DNA from: Phreatobacter oligotrophus
GTDB lineage: Bacteria; Pseudomonadota; Alphaproteobacteria; Rhizobiales; Phreatobacteraceae
Assembly (NCBI RefSeq): GCF_003046185.1
Contig: NZ_PZZL01000016.1
Span: 1-38,204, forward strand
Length of the DNA stretch: 38,204 nt
Direction: 5' to 3'
Positions 1-8,124 of the stretch are shown piece after piece. The translations under genes and the position numbers were made by a program. Position 1 is the stretch's first letter. Every line of letters begins with the position of its first letter. The notes under the pieces are model-generated. The model worked only from the letters and a program-made list of their open reading frames with translations, was not told the origin of the DNA and searched no databases.

Positions 1-83
1 GAGCGCTGGGCTACCGTTCCCCGCGCGAGTTCATCGCATCACGAGCAAACGAAACCACGGTGGTGATCGCGTCCGATAATTGA
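1..83 (+). pseudogene. 3' end of an IS3-family transposase (orfB), cut by window edge
   Basis: The first 83 bases read in one frame (codons from base 3) as ALGYRSPREFIAS followed by 13 residues and a TGA stop at 81-83. The motif LGYRSPxEF is the usual C-terminal end of IS3-family OrfB integrases, just after the PHSAL segment. Only the tail is inside the window, so it cannot be said whether the copy upstream is complete. Bases 84-332 hold no gene I can support. They contain a 16-codon open stretch from 125 that could be a further IS scrap. Confidence 0.7.
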
Positions 84-332
84 GGGGCTACAACATACTC
101 CCATCCATTGCCAAAGGCAAAAAGATGAGTCGTTACAGTAGTGCTGAAAAGCGGAGGATCTTCTGCGTTCTGTGAAGCGCGAGCCCCAATTTATTTGCGG
201 CTGCCCGATTTAAAGGATGACATGGACCGCAACTGAAAGAAAAGACGAAGCCGGCGTCCAAAGGTATAGGTGCAGCTTATCTATGCAGGCGGCAGAAAGC
301 CGCGTTCGGCGCGTGACTACTCGACGGAGAGA

Positions 333-536
333 TCAATGATTGCTTTTACTGGCCATGACATAGAGCACCATGGCGATCGCAGCTCCAGCTAGGGACCCGA
401 ACAGCATGGGCTGCAACGGAAACACCACTTCGCGTGAGACCAAGTGTGCATCGAGGAGCAATACCGAGAACGCCCCGATGCCGGCACCACCGATGATGAT
501 CCCCATCATTAAGAGTCTATCGGCTCTTCGATCCAT
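333..536 (-). CDS. small two-TM membrane protein, linked to VIT transporter
   Basis: Predicted 67-residue protein of unknown function. It has two hydrophobic segments, about residues 8-29 (MMGIIIGGAGIGAFSVLLL) and 42-60 (LFGSLAGAAIAMVLYVM), joined by a short polar loop containing LDAHLVSRE. I start it at the ATG for MDRRADRL. A GTG 42 bases upstream is also possible and would overlap the end of the VIT gene. It lies directly downstream of the VIT gene on the same strand, so the two are probably cotranscribed. Its GGAxxG...LxLD...GxxxGA pattern resembles the protein at 10892-11128, which suggests a small paralogous family. No domain name is recognised. Confidence 0.6.
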   Translation of the reverse strand: MDRRADRLLMMGIIIGGAGIGAFSVLLLDAHLVSREVVFPLQPMLFGSLAGAAIAMVLYVMASKSNH

Positions 537-567
537 TCGCCCAGCCTCATATCCATAACTTTTCCGC

Positions 568-1260
568 TCACACAGCACGCCCGATCAGTGCTCCGACGAG
601 GCCCGTTGTCGCCATCGCCAAGGCTCCCCAGAACACTACGCGCGCAGTAGGTTTGAGGACGTCCGCTCCGCCTGCCTTGGCACTGGCGGCCCCCAACACT
701 GCGAGGAACAGGAGGGAGGCAGCCGGGATCGAGCTCGACGCCCATTGCGCAGGCGTCACGAGAGCAACGAGGAGAGGAAGTACGGCCCCAACGGAGAACG
801 TCGCCGCCGATGTTAGCGCTGCCTGAACAGGCCGCGCCGTTGCGGTATCCGTGATCCCGAGCTCATCGCGAGCATGAGCGGCGAGAGCGTCCCTTGCCAT
901 CAGTTGGGCAGCCACAGTTCGTGCTAGAGCCGGTTCTACACCTCGACCCTCGTAAATTTTGGCCAGTTCACTCAGCTCGAGTTCCGGCTGCAATTCCAGC
1001 TCTCGCCGCTCGCGGTCGAGATCTGCTCTTTCTGTGTCGGACTGCGAGCTAACGGAGACGTATTCACCCGCGGCCATTGACATTGCGCCAGCCACGAGGC
1101 CGGCAACCCCAGCCACAATGACCTCGTCCGATGATGTCGATGCGCTTGCAACACCGACCATCAGACTCGCAGTAGAGATAATCCCGTCATTGGCTCCAAG
1201 GACGGCCGCTCGTAGCCAGCCTATCCGCTCGACCAAATGACGCTCTACATGGCTCAACAT
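568..1260 (-). CDS. VIT/CCC1-family Fe(II)/Mn(II) transporter
   Basis: A 230-residue membrane protein of the vacuolar iron transporter (VIT1/CCC1) family. Members move Fe2+ or Mn2+ out of the cytosol, usually by H+ exchange. The N-terminal helix carries the signature GANDGIISTASLMVGV (about residues 23-38). A second helix, GLVAGAMSMAAGEYVS, leads into a glutamate-rich cytosolic segment (about 78-110, DRERRELELQPELELSELAK) that binds metal in characterised members. Three hydrophobic stretches follow (about 150-172, 174-194 and 206-228). The length matches bacterial members. The stop overlaps the possible GTG start of the small two-TM gene at 333-536, consistent with an operon. The substrate is inferred from the family; nothing in the sequence fixes Fe versus Mn. 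Confidence 0.88.
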   Translation of the reverse strand: MLSHVERHLVERIGWLRAAVLGANDGIISTASLMVGVASASTSSDEVIVAGVAGLVAGAMSMAAGEYVSVSSQSDTERADLDRERRELELQPELELSELAKIYEGRGVEPALARTVAAQLMARDALAAHARDELGITDTATARPVQAALTSAATFSVGAVLPLLVALVTPAQWASSSIPAASLLFLAVLGAASAKAGGADVLKPTARVVFWGALAMATTGLVGALIGRAV

Positions 1261-1889
1261 TGCCTACTCCTCAGCGGTTGGGGTTGCTCGAGTGGGCGGA
1301 CGCTCACTTAGAATATCATTCCGCAGGAAATGGTGGTGGAAGAGCGCAACTCCGGCATATCCCGTGGCGAACCCAACAGGGCAACGCAGCACAGAGAGGC
1401 CAATAGAACGGTCACAAGAACCCGCCCTCGAGAGGGCCCACGGGGCGCAAGCTCCCGGCCCAGGCTCAGCGCCTCGCTGACTGCAATTCGTCCAAATGGC
1501 AGCCCCATGGAAGTTATGGACAAGCCGTCCAAACGGCGCGGCCGAAGATAGCTTACTATGGAAGGGTGGGCGGAGTTCATGGGGCCCTACCTGAGGTTTG
1601 TGGACCGCAGTCAAGGGAAGCGTTCGAAATTTCTTTAGAATAATTCCAATCAGACTTCTAGTGCCTCTGTCGGACGGCATCATCGAACTATCGTTGGACG
1701 GCCAGATGGCCGGGTGGTGATGGCAAGCGCTGCAACCTGCGACTGAAGGCTGACTGGATCTGGGTGGAGGGCCGCCATTCGGGAAACGATCTGGTCAGCA
1801 CGCCGCAATCGTGGCCCCACCACCCGGCCGGACACAGGCCCGGCGGATGAGGGGCACGATATCGGCACGGAAGTGGGGGCGAAGTCGGC
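1261..1889. other. gap without a supported gene
   Basis: Several overlapping open frames exist on the minus strand. The most gene-like (1308-1580) has a single hydrophobic stretch, VLVTVLLASLCCVALLG, but no recognisable family and no convincing ribosome binding site. A 12-bp inverted repeat (GGCCGGGTGGTG at 1708-1719 and its complement at 1818-1829) lies upstream of the MFS gene, spaced by 98 bases. The 5' end of the MFS gene may have been lost in this gap. I see nothing else. Confidence 0.4.
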
Positions 1890-2846
1890 GTGCTGGCGAT
1901 GGCCCGCACGTCCATGGGCGCGCAGTTGCAGGTGATCGGCGCGCTCGGACCGCTGCTCGTCGGGAAGCTGGTGGCGGACTGGGCCTCGCTCGGCACGCTC
2001 ATGGGCGCCTATTCGCTGGCGGGGATCGTCGTCGCCTTGCCCGCGGGCATACTGCTCGCGCGCTTCTCGGTCCGCGCGGTCCTGCTCGCCGGCGTGGGGC
2101 TGATGGCTCTCGGCGGCGTCCTTCTGGCCATGGCACCGGATGTCACCACGGCGCTCGCGGGCCGGATCGTCTCGGGCATCGGCGGGACGCTGCTCACGAT
2201 CACCGGCGCCAAGATGGTGCTCGACCGGTTCAGCGGGCCGACCGTGGCCCTCGCCATGGGACTGATGCTGATGGCCTGGCCGTTCGGGATCGGCCTCGCC
2301 TTGCTCGTCGCCCCCCTGTTCGGCCTGGACTGGCGCGCCGGGCTCTGGGCCTCCGCGCTGTTCTGCTGCCTCGCCTTCCTGCTCGTGCTGCTGACGGTCG
2401 GCTCCTCGCCGCGGGAGGCGACAGCCGCCGCGCGGTATGGCCTGTACCCCCGTCAGTGGGGCCCGCTGCTGGGAATTGGCCTCGTCTGGGCGAGCTACAA
2501 CGCGACCTTCGCGGTGGCGGTCGGCTTCGCGCCGGCCTTCCTCACGGCGCGGGGCATGACGCCGGGCGAGGCCGGCCTACTCGCCTCCGTCATCGGCTTC
2601 TCCATCCTGCCGCTGCAACCCTTCGGCGGCGCACTGGCGGAACGGTCGAGCCGGCCGATGCTGGTGACGGTTCTCTGCGTCTCCGGCATGGCCCTATGCC
2701 TTGGCGGCGTGTCGATCGGGGGCCCGGACTGGCTGTTCCTGCCGCTGTTCCGGATTCTCGCCGCGGCGCCCTCCAGCCTCATCATCGTCTTCGCCGGCAA
2801 GGTCCTGTCGCCTGCGACCCGCGCCTTCCGCATGGGCGTGCTCTAT
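1890..2846 (+). pseudogene. MFS transporter, 5' part, interrupted by IS1380 element
   Basis: Major facilitator superfamily protein of the CynX/NimT-like type, an inner-membrane secondary transporter of unknown substrate. From the GTG at 1890 it begins inside what should be helix 1 (LAMARTSMGAQLQVIGALGP). The first 15-20 residues expected of the family are missing or use an unrecognised start. Later segments are typical: GTLMGAYSLAGIVVALPAG, then LLARFSVRAVLLAG (loop 2-3), and a central break near GSSPREATAAARYG. The frame is intact up to MGVLY at 2846, where the IS element enters. The last helix and tail continue at 4462-4630. Joining the parts at the 4-bp duplication restores one frame, MGVLYTLFYLGLAALPP. 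As it stands the gene is disrupted. Confidence 0.85.
2843..2846. repeat. target site duplication CTAT (left copy)
   Basis: CTAT immediately precedes the left inverted repeat of the IS1380 element. The same four bases follow the right inverted repeat at 4462-4465. Removing the element plus one copy rebuilds the MFS reading frame exactly, so this is a true insertion duplication. Confidence 0.88.
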
Positions 2847-4461
2847 CCCGTCTTATTCACGAGGGCAGTGGATCTGTGGTGGCGAGCGTAGCGTAAAGCA
2901 TTGATGTGGCTTAGGGATTGGGTGCTGACGCCAAGTCCTCAGACCAGATCGAGCCCGCCACGCCCGCCATGTCCGATCCTACGTGTCTGCCGTTCGCGTT
3001 TCCATCGGTTCGAGGCAAGAAGCTCACAGCTGCTTTCGACGGCGGACGCCTGACCTCGGACGGGGGCGTCCTGTTGCTCGCTCAGGCTGCCCGGCGGATG
3101 CAGATCGGTGAGAAGCTCGCCGCGGTGATCCCCGACCGGCGTGACCCGAGCCGGATCGTGCATCCTCTGCCCGAGATCCTGCTGGCGCGCATCCTGGCCA
3201 TCGCCTGCGGGTACGAGGATGCCGACGACCTCGATCACCTGCGCGTCGATCCCGCCTTCAAGCTCGCCTGTGGTCGCCTACCCGACAGCGGACGCGACTT
3301 GATGAGCCAGCCCACCGTCTCGCGGCTGGAGAACACGCCGGGCCTGCGTGACCTGATCCGGCTCGGACGGGTGCTGGTCGACCTCTACTGCGCCAGCTAC
3401 GCCGCGCCACCGGCGGCTGTCACGCTGGATATCGACGACACCTGCGACGTGGTCCATGGCCAGCAGCAACTGTCGCTGTTCAACGCCCACCACGACGAAC
3501 GCTGCTTTCTCCCCATCCACGTCTACGACACCGCCACCTCGCGCCCGGTGGCGATGATCCTGCGGCCGGGCAAGACGCCTTCGGGTCGCGAAGTCCGGGG
3601 CCATCTGCGTCGTCTGGTCCGGGCGATCCGCCGACACTGGCCGACGACCGCGATCACGATCCGTGGCGACGGCCATTACGGGCGGCCCGAAGCGATGGAC
3701 TGGTGCGAGGACAACGACGTCGCTTACGTCTTCGGCCTGACCGGCACCAAGTCGCTCACCGCCAAGGTCGAGCCGACCGCCGATCACATCCGGGTCGAGC
3801 GGGCCCTCAGCAACACAGATGCCGTGCGCGGCTTTGCTGAGACCACGCACGCAGCCAAATCCTGGCGGCAGCACCGCCGCGTCGCCGCCCGCATCGAGGC
3901 GACCCGCCTTGGCCTCGACATCCGCTACGTGGTCACGAACATCGCCACCGGTACGCCCGAATGGCTCTACGCCGAGCTGTACTGCGCCCGCGGACAGGCC
4001 GAGAACCTGATCAAGCTCCATAAGGGCCAGCTCGCTTCCGACCGCACCTCCTGCCGGCATCCGGCCGCCAACCAGATGCGGCTCGTGCTGCACACCGCCG
4101 CCTATTGGCTGATGCTGACCGTGCGCGACGCCATCCCGGCTCCCCATCGCCTGGCCAAGGCCGAGTTCGCGACGATCCGCCTGCGCCTGCTCAAGCTTGG
4201 GGCTCGCATCCACGAGACCACTGCCCGTGTTCGTCTCGCCTTCGCCGCCGCCTGTCCCGAGGCCGACTTGCTGCGCCATATCGCGGGCGCACTCGCCCCA
4301 GCGCCAGCCTGAACCACGGGGCGTGATGCCCCATCGACACCGCTCCCGTCCCTCCAGCGCCGACAGCACAACCAGATCCATACGCGTCAGGACAGACGCA
4401 CGATCCCGCTCGCCTTCAGCTCAAAACACGTCGCCAGCCAAACCCTGGTGAATAAAGCGGG
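2847..4461 (+). mobile_element. complete IS1380-family insertion sequence
   Basis: A 1615-bp element with imperfect terminal inverted repeats of 19 bases (16 of 19 matching): CCCGTCTTATTCACGAGGG at 2847-2865 and the complement of CCCGCTTTATTCACCAGGG at 4443-4461. It is flanked by CTAT duplications and carries one transposase gene. The length, single ORF, IR length and 4-bp duplication fit the IS1380 family. It is inserted in the same orientation as the MFS gene. The intact ends, ORF and duplication indicate a recent insertion. Confidence 0.9.
2969..4312 (+). CDS. IS1380-family transposase (DDE)
   Basis: A 447-residue transposase from the ATG of MSDPTCLPF. An upstream in-frame TTG at 2918 would add 17 unlikely residues. 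The N-terminal region has the family pattern LTSDGGVLLLAQ. The catalytic core shows VTLDIDDTCDVVHG (first Asp), then IRGDGHYGRPEA (second Asp), and YCARGQAENLIKLHKG (Glu), which are the DDE positions of the IS1380/IS4-like RNase H fold. The C-terminal LLKLGARIHETTARVRL is also typical. The frame is full length and uninterrupted, so the enzyme is probably active. It is the only gene of the element at 2847-4461. Confidence 0.93.
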   Translation: MSDPTCLPFAFPSVRGKKLTAAFDGGRLTSDGGVLLLAQAARRMQIGEKLAAVIPDRRDPSRIVHPLPEILLARILAIACGYEDADDLDHLRVDPAFKLACGRLPDSGRDLMSQPTVSRLENTPGLRDLIRLGRVLVDLYCASYAAPPAAVTLDIDDTCDVVHGQQQLSLFNAHHDERCFLPIHVYDTATSRPVAMILRPGKTPSGREVRGHLRRLVRAIRRHWPTTAITIRGDGHYGRPEAMDWCEDNDVAYVFGLTGTKSLTAKVEPTADHIRVERALSNTDAVRGFAETTHAAKSWRQHRRVAARIEATRLGLDIRYVVTNIATGTPEWLYAELYCARGQAENLIKLHKGQLASDRTSCRHPAANQMRLVLHTAAYWLMLTVRDAIPAPHRLAKAEFATIRLRLLKLGARIHETTARVRLAFAAACPEADLLRHIAGALAPAPA

Positions 4462-4630
4462 CTATACGCTCTTCTACCTCGGCCTTGCCGCCCTGCCACC
4501 CGTTGCCGGCCTTGCCCGTGACCTCACCGGTTCGGCCGCAGCGCCCCTGCAGGCTGCGGCGGCCGTTCTCGCCTTGTCCATGACCGGCCTTCTGGTTTAC
4601 GCGGCGGGCACGCGCGACAGGCCGAGCTGA
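4462..4630 (+). pseudogene. MFS transporter, 3' part (last helices)
   Basis: Continuation of the MFS gene after the IS element. It begins with the right CTAT duplication (4462-4465). From there it reads TLFYLGLAALPPVAGLARD, the usual end of helix 11, then helix 12 (LQAAAAVLALSMTGLLVYAAG), and stops at TGA 4628-4630. A GTG inside the right inverted repeat (4448) opens the same frame, but the piece has no function of its own. Only excision of the element would restore the transporter. Confidence 0.85.
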
Positions 4631-4690
4631 CACGAGACGGTGGGTGCGGACCGGCCGCATCATCTTAAGCTCGACGACCAATGCCAGCGA

Positions 4691-4767
4691 GCGTCTGCCT
4701 TTGCGGCGCGGACCCGACGCCTTCTTGCAGCTGGTCTTGGGCCCCAAGCGGAAATTGGGAATGTCCG
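4691..4767 (+). repeat. 77-bp dispersed intergenic repeat, copy 1
   Basis: Aligns without gaps to 10629-10705 on the same strand. By eye 55 of 77 positions match; the last 29 bases (from GGGCCCCAAGC to GTCCG) match at 25 of 29 and the first 20 at 17 of 20. It is noncoding. The two copies bracket the rcnA-to-chrB metal block as direct repeats. Confidence 0.65.
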
Positions 4768-4805
4768 CTTAGGGCTCAAACCGGTTCGTCAGAAATCAAG
4801 ATTTT

Positions 4806-4829
4806 TGCCGCGACGATACCGTCGCGGCA
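4806..4829. terminator. strong hairpin between MFS tail and rcnA
   Basis: Perfect 10-bp stem (TGCCGCGACG pairing with CGTCGCGGCA) with a 4-base ATAC loop, 27 bases past the rcnA stop codon. Neither strand has a U-tract after the stem (the T-run lies before it on the plus strand). It could block readthrough or stabilise the 3' end of the rcnA mRNA rather than act as a standard intrinsic terminator. Confidence 0.45.
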
Positions 4830-4855
4830 TAGCCCGATCTGAACAGCAGTGCGCT

Positions 4856-5977
4856 CTACCCCCTGGTCGCGGCCTCAATCGTTGCCGTGCTCTTGGCGTG
4901 GCCGTGCTGGATGCCCTGCCAGCCAAGCCAGCCCGTATAGAGGCCGACGAGCACGATCAATGCGGCCGAGGCATAAGGCGCCCGCCTGGCTAAGGTGCTG
5001 AACCCTGACCACCGCGAGGCAACATGCTTGACGCTCAGGGCCGCCAGGACGCCCGCTGATACCATGGTGAGTGCCAGGCCAATGCTGAAGCAGATCACCA
5101 GCACGAAGCCGAGGCTCAACTGCTTGAGCTGGATGCAGAGCAGTAAGACCGTGATCGCGGCTGGGCACGGGATCAGACCTCCGGTGAGCCCGAACATGAT
5201 GATCTGCCCGGTCGTCACACTCCGGCCCGCGAAGCGCCGCCGGATGTCATCGGCATGGGCACGGGCGTGCGCATCGTCTTCGTCGCCGAGGTTCATGTGA
5301 TCATGGTCGTGCTCTTCGTACGCGACCTCGTGAACCTCTACCCCGCCGGGAGCATCGAGGCGCAGGCGTGCCGTGAACGCATGGGGCTCAGGAATTTCCT
5401 CGACACTCTCCAGCAGGTCACCGTTGCGGACGAACGAGAACAGCTGCCGGGCTCCGTCCGGGCGCACCGTTTCAACCGACAGCGTTTGCGCCTCAGGGAG
5501 CGCGCCACTCTCGCTGCGGATCCGCCAGCGCGGGGAAACGCCATCCTCAAACACCTCAAGCGAGAGTAGCCCGCCCCTGGCCGCGATCTGATGCGTCTCA
5601 TCGTGGTGGTGATGGTGATCATGATCGTGGTTTTGCTCGCGCCACGTACGCCACGCCATCCAGACGGCGATGCCGATGATCAGGACAGCCGAGGCGAGCT
5701 GGAAATAGGGTTCGGCGGCTTCGCCCACATACTGCTGCCCGAAATACAGGCCGCCGAGAGCGATCGCCCAGACGACGGCGGTATGCGAGATGGTGGCCGC
5801 CAGTCCCAGCAGCACCGCCTGCATGACGGTGCCGCGCACCGCGATGATGAACGCCGCCATCATCGTCTTCGAGTGGCCGGGCTCAAGCCCGTGCAAGGCG
5901 CCAAGCAGGATCGCCGTTGGCACGAAGAGCCAGGCGTTCGCGGCGCCCTGGGCAAGCAGTTCTGGCAGTGAGGTCAT
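4856..5977 (-). CDS. rcnA: RcnA-type nickel/cobalt efflux protein
   Basis: A 373-residue inner-membrane exporter of Ni2+ and Co2+. Helix 1 is followed by ALHGLEPGHSKTMMAAF (about residues 27-43), the hallmark of RcnA. Helices at about 50-80 and 88-112 follow. A large soluble loop is histidine-rich (NHDHDHHHHHDE near 115-126 and EEHDHDHMN near 220), as expected for metal capture. The second membrane half has GLTGGLIPCPAAITVLL, another family signature. The loop between the His clusters, about 100 residues, is longer than in E. coli RcnA. The gene starts 13 bases after the rcnR stop codon, so it is the second gene of an rcnR-rcnA operon controlled by the operator at 6297-6313. Confidence 0.92.
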   Translation of the reverse strand: MTSLPELLAQGAANAWLFVPTAILLGALHGLEPGHSKTMMAAFIIAVRGTVMQAVLLGLAATISHTAVVWAIALGGLYFGQQYVGEAAEPYFQLASAVLIIGIAVWMAWRTWREQNHDHDHHHHHDETHQIAARGGLLSLEVFEDGVSPRWRIRSESGALPEAQTLSVETVRPDGARQLFSFVRNGDLLESVEEIPEPHAFTARLRLDAPGGVEVHEVAYEEHDHDHMNLGDEDDAHARAHADDIRRRFAGRSVTTGQIIMFGLTGGLIPCPAAITVLLLCIQLKQLSLGFVLVICFSIGLALTMVSAGVLAALSVKHVASRWSGFSTLARRAPYASAALIVLVGLYTGWLGWQGIQHGHAKSTATIEAATRG

Positions 5978-5990
5978 CGGGTGGATTTCT

Positions 5991-6269
5991 TCATTTGAGA
6001 TAAGTCCGCACCACTTCGATCAGCTCGGCCGCTCCCTTGGCGCGCTCCGCGTCGGGCTCCGCATCAGGGTTCACGACATGGTGGCGGATATGATCTTCCA
6101 TCAGCTCGGCGGTGAGGCCGTTGATCGCACCCCTCATCGAGGCGACCAGCATCAGCACGTCGGTGCAGCCAATCTCGGCCTCCAGGGCCCGCTCAACCGC
6201 TTCCGCTTGTCCTTTGATCCGGCGCACCCGCGCCAGGAGCTTGGTCTTGTCCTTGATCGTATGGGCCAT
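5991..6269 (-). CDS. rcnR: RcnR/CsoR-family Ni/Co-responsive repressor
   Basis: A 92-residue all-helical DNA-binding repressor from the ATG of MAHTIKDK. Longer upstream frames run through the promoter and are not real. The RcnR metal ligands are all present: the amino terminus with His3, Cys35 (EIGCTDV), His60 and His64 (EDHIRHHV). His64 separates it from FrmR-type formaldehyde sensors and His3 separates it from copper-sensing CsoR. A GAGGAA ribosome site lies about 8 bases upstream. It is the first gene of an operon with rcnA. By family knowledge it represses its own operon until Ni2+ or Co2+ binds. A G-tract operator sits in its promoter. Confidence 0.92.
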   Translation of the reverse strand: MAHTIKDKTKLLARVRRIKGQAEAVERALEAEIGCTDVLMLVASMRGAINGLTAELMEDHIRHHVVNPDAEPDAERAKGAAELIEVVRTYLK

Positions 6270-6293
6270 GGGCGGCTTCCTCTTGAAAAAAGA

Positions 6294-6323
6294 TATATAG
6301 GGGGGTACCCTATCTCTTGTCGA
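6294..6323 (-). promoter_or_regulatory. rcnRA promoter with RcnR-type operator
   Basis: On the minus strand, TCGACA (complement of 6318-6323) and TATATA (complement of 6294-6299) are 18 bases apart and resemble -35 and -10 boxes. Between and over them lies ATAGGGGGGTACCCTAT (6297-6313). This is a dyad (ATAGGG/CCCTAT) with a run of six G, the kind of G-tract site bound by RcnR/CsoR repressors. Its placement over the promoter fits autorepression. The plus-strand DUF1289 gene starts 50 bases further on. Confidence 0.7.
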
Positions 6324-6362
6324 GCGCAAAGTTGCGTCGCCGGGGTAAGGAGGCCCCGGATC

Positions 6363-6581
6363 ATGAAAAAAGATGACCCCTGTATTAGCCTCTGCCAGTG
6401 GGACGGCCGCACGGGCTGGTGCATTGGCTGTGGCCGCACGGTTCCCGAGATCAAGGCTTGGCGCAAGCTGACGCCTTACCGTCGCACAACGCTGTTGCGT
6501 GAGTTGCCCCGCCGGGTTGACCAACTCAAGAAGCAGCAGCCGATTGAACCGACGCCTGGCAAGCAAGCGCGCCGTTCGTAA
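6363..6581 (+). CDS. DUF1289 small Cys-rich protein
   Basis: A 72-residue protein with the DUF1289 pattern: Cys7 and Cys11 (DPCISLC), then Cys20 and Cys23 (WCIGCGRTVPEI). These four cysteines probably hold a metal, Zn or Fe-S. The function of the family is not established. AAGGAGG stands 13 bases upstream of the ATG, a strong ribosome site that fixes the start. The C-terminal 30 residues are basic and proline-rich. It is divergent from rcnR, with the RcnR operator in the shared region, so coregulation is possible. YnfA follows 63 bases downstream on the same strand. Confidence 0.85.
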   Translation: MKKDDPCISLCQWDGRTGWCIGCGRTVPEIKAWRKLTPYRRTTLLRELPRRVDQLKKQQPIEPTPGKQARRS

Positions 6582-6644
6582 TTCAGAATTTTGCGGAAGT
6601 GGCCGAATGGACGCCACACGTCCGGGTATGGCACCCTGATCGTC

Positions 6645-6971
6645 ATGCTAACGATCGGCGCTTATGTAGGAGCCGCGATCGCTGAGATCGCAGGATGTTT
6701 TGCGTTCTGGGCTTGGCTCCGGCTCGGTAAATCGCCGTGGTGGATCGCGCCCGGCACCCTGTCACTGGTGGCGTTCGCCTACCTACTGACCCTCGTGGAA
6801 AGCGAGGCGGCTGGCCGAACGTTTGCCGCCTATGGCGGGGTCTACATCGTCGCCTCGATCCTCTGGCTATGGCTCGCGGAAGGGCACCGCCCCGACCAGT
6901 GGGACGTGACCGGCGCTGCCGTGTGCCTGGTTGGGACGGGCATCATCTTATTCGGTCCCGGCGTTGCATAA
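6645..6971 (+). CDS. ynfA: YnfA/UPF0060-family small membrane protein
   Basis: A 108-residue protein with four transmembrane helices from MLTIGAYVG. The frame is open 54 bases further upstream, but homologues start here. Family features are visible: [24 protein letters not shown] (helix 1 and loop), [19 protein letters not shown] (loop 2-3) and the final [15 protein letters not shown] helix. YnfA proteins belong to UPF0060 and resemble small multidrug-resistance exporters. A role in cation or drug efflux is plausible but not established for this gene. It is transcribed after DUF1289 and converges with the ATP-grasp gene, with 21 bases between stop codons. Confidence 0.9.
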   Translation: MLTIGAYVGAAIAEIAGCFAFWAWLRLGKSPWWIAPGTLSLVAFAYLLTLVESEAAGRTFAAYGGVYIVASILWLWLAEGHRPDQWDVTGAAVCLVGTGIILFGPGVA

Positions 6972-6992
6972 ATCAACATTATAGCACCAGCG

Positions 6993-8060
6993 TCACGCGC
7001 CGCTGAGACGATTGACCACGCCTTGCACCAGCGGACCCAATGCACTCGGTGGGAACGGATGGACAGAGCTGACATTGATCTCGCAAAGGACGTAGGTGTC
7101 CTCGCCAGACGCATCTTTGGGTCCGTAAAGGAAGTCCGCATCCCACAAAAGAGGCAGCTGAGATTGTGTTAGTCCGGTGGCTGCGCAGAGCTCCGAAACC
7201 CACTGGTTTTCGAGCCGATCCTTCAAGCCCTGGAGATCCCCGCGGTTGGGTGGGTAATACAACCGGGGGCCTGGTAGCGGCGCCTGATCGGAACTGCTGC
7301 CCGACGGCGCTGGATAAAGCATGTTGACCAGCTGCTCACCGAACCCCTCAACACGGTCGCCCACCAGATAGCAACGGATCATTCCTTCCGTGATGCGCGG
7401 CTGAAACGCCTGGTCGATCATCGCGCCGCCGCTTCTGAAGTAGATTCGGCACCGATCGACGAAGGCTGCCAGCGGCATGATTTCTTCGGGGCTGCCGCGC
7501 TTGGCATGTCGCACTCGCACGATCGCGTCGCCCGGCAGAGCATACGATGGACTGCGAGCCTGGTCAGCCAGGGTCACCTGCCAGACGCCCTCCCCGCTCT
7601 GTCCCCTGATCTGCTTCAGCACTCGCGACCCGCCCCGAAGGCTTGCAGGCAAGTCGCTATGCATGGCGTCCGGCGTGGTGTAGAGGCGCGTGTCGCACCC
7701 CCACCCCATGTGCCGCGTACGGTAGAGCACCTCTTTTGTGCCGATCCGGTCGATCACATCCGGGTGGGTGCTGACGAATACCCCCTTCGAGGCCACATCC
7801 CGCAGAAGGCCATTCAGCACCCGGCGGTCGCGTCCAGCCTCAACGGGATTGAACCAGACGAGGACACCGTCGCTGTTCAACAGCCGTGCTTGAACGTCCT
7901 CGGCGAATTGATCCGCATAAGGCGCTCCAATTACCTCGACGCCAGCTGCGCCGAGCGCGGCAGCGGTTTCCGCGTGGCGGGATTGGTGCAAATCGGTTTC
8001 CAAGCCGCGCGAAGGGTCGGCCGGGAACAGGATGGCCACCTGCCTTTGTTGTGCGCTCAT
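6993..8060 (-). CDS. Cj0069-family ATP-grasp-like protein in chromate operon
   Basis: A 355-residue cytosolic protein that I recognise as the Cj0069 family, whose function is unknown. It has ATP-grasp features: RVLKQIRGQSGEGVWQV (about 145-161), the Lys plus glycine-rich loop that grips ATP; a central REITPR-like arm (QPRITEGMIRCYLVG); and the late pair LLWDADFLYG and YVLCEINVSSVHPFP, where an Asp and ExN would hold Mg2+. That fold ligates a carboxylate to an amine or thiol, as in glutathione synthetase, but the substrate here cannot be read. It follows chrA by 64 bases on the same strand and ends the chrB-chrA operon. This suggests a supporting role, perhaps thiol or peptide synthesis during chromate stress. 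Confidence 0.75.
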   Translation of the reverse strand: MSAQQRQVAILFPADPSRGLETDLHQSRHAETAAALGAAGVEVIGAPYADQFAEDVQARLLNSDGVLVWFNPVEAGRDRRVLNGLLRDVASKGVFVSTHPDVIDRIGTKEVLYRTRHMGWGCDTRLYTTPDAMHSDLPASLRGGSRVLKQIRGQSGEGVWQVTLADQARSPSYALPGDAIVRVRHAKRGSPEEIMPLAAFVDRCRIYFRSGGAMIDQAFQPRITEGMIRCYLVGDRVEGFGEQLVNMLYPAPSGSSSDQAPLPGPRLYYPPNRGDLQGLKDRLENQWVSELCAATGLTQSQLPLLWDADFLYGPKDASGEDTYVLCEINVSSVHPFPPSALGPLVQGVVNRLSGA

Positions 8061-8124
8061 CTTTCCTCCCTGAGCAGTATTGGCCGTTGGTGATGCGCGC
8101 GACGGGGGCGCTCGGTGCGGGTCA

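Noticed and set aside
247-260. 13-mer GAAGCCGGCGTCC shared with 10622-10634
   Set aside because: The match does not extend on either side, so it is not counted as a third copy of the 77-bp repeat.
1708-1829. 12-bp inverted repeat upstream of the MFS gene
   Set aside because: No duplication, transposase or element between the arms. Such matches are expected by chance in GC-rich DNA.
1811-2896. 361-codon frame overlapping the MFS gene
   Set aside because: Arg/Gly-rich composition typical of a shifted frame; the 1890 frame shows real MFS helices and continues after the IS element.
3278-4381. 367-codon minus-strand frame across the IS1380 transposase
   Set aside because: Shadow of the transposase; no motifs, and it extends into the noncoding end of the element.
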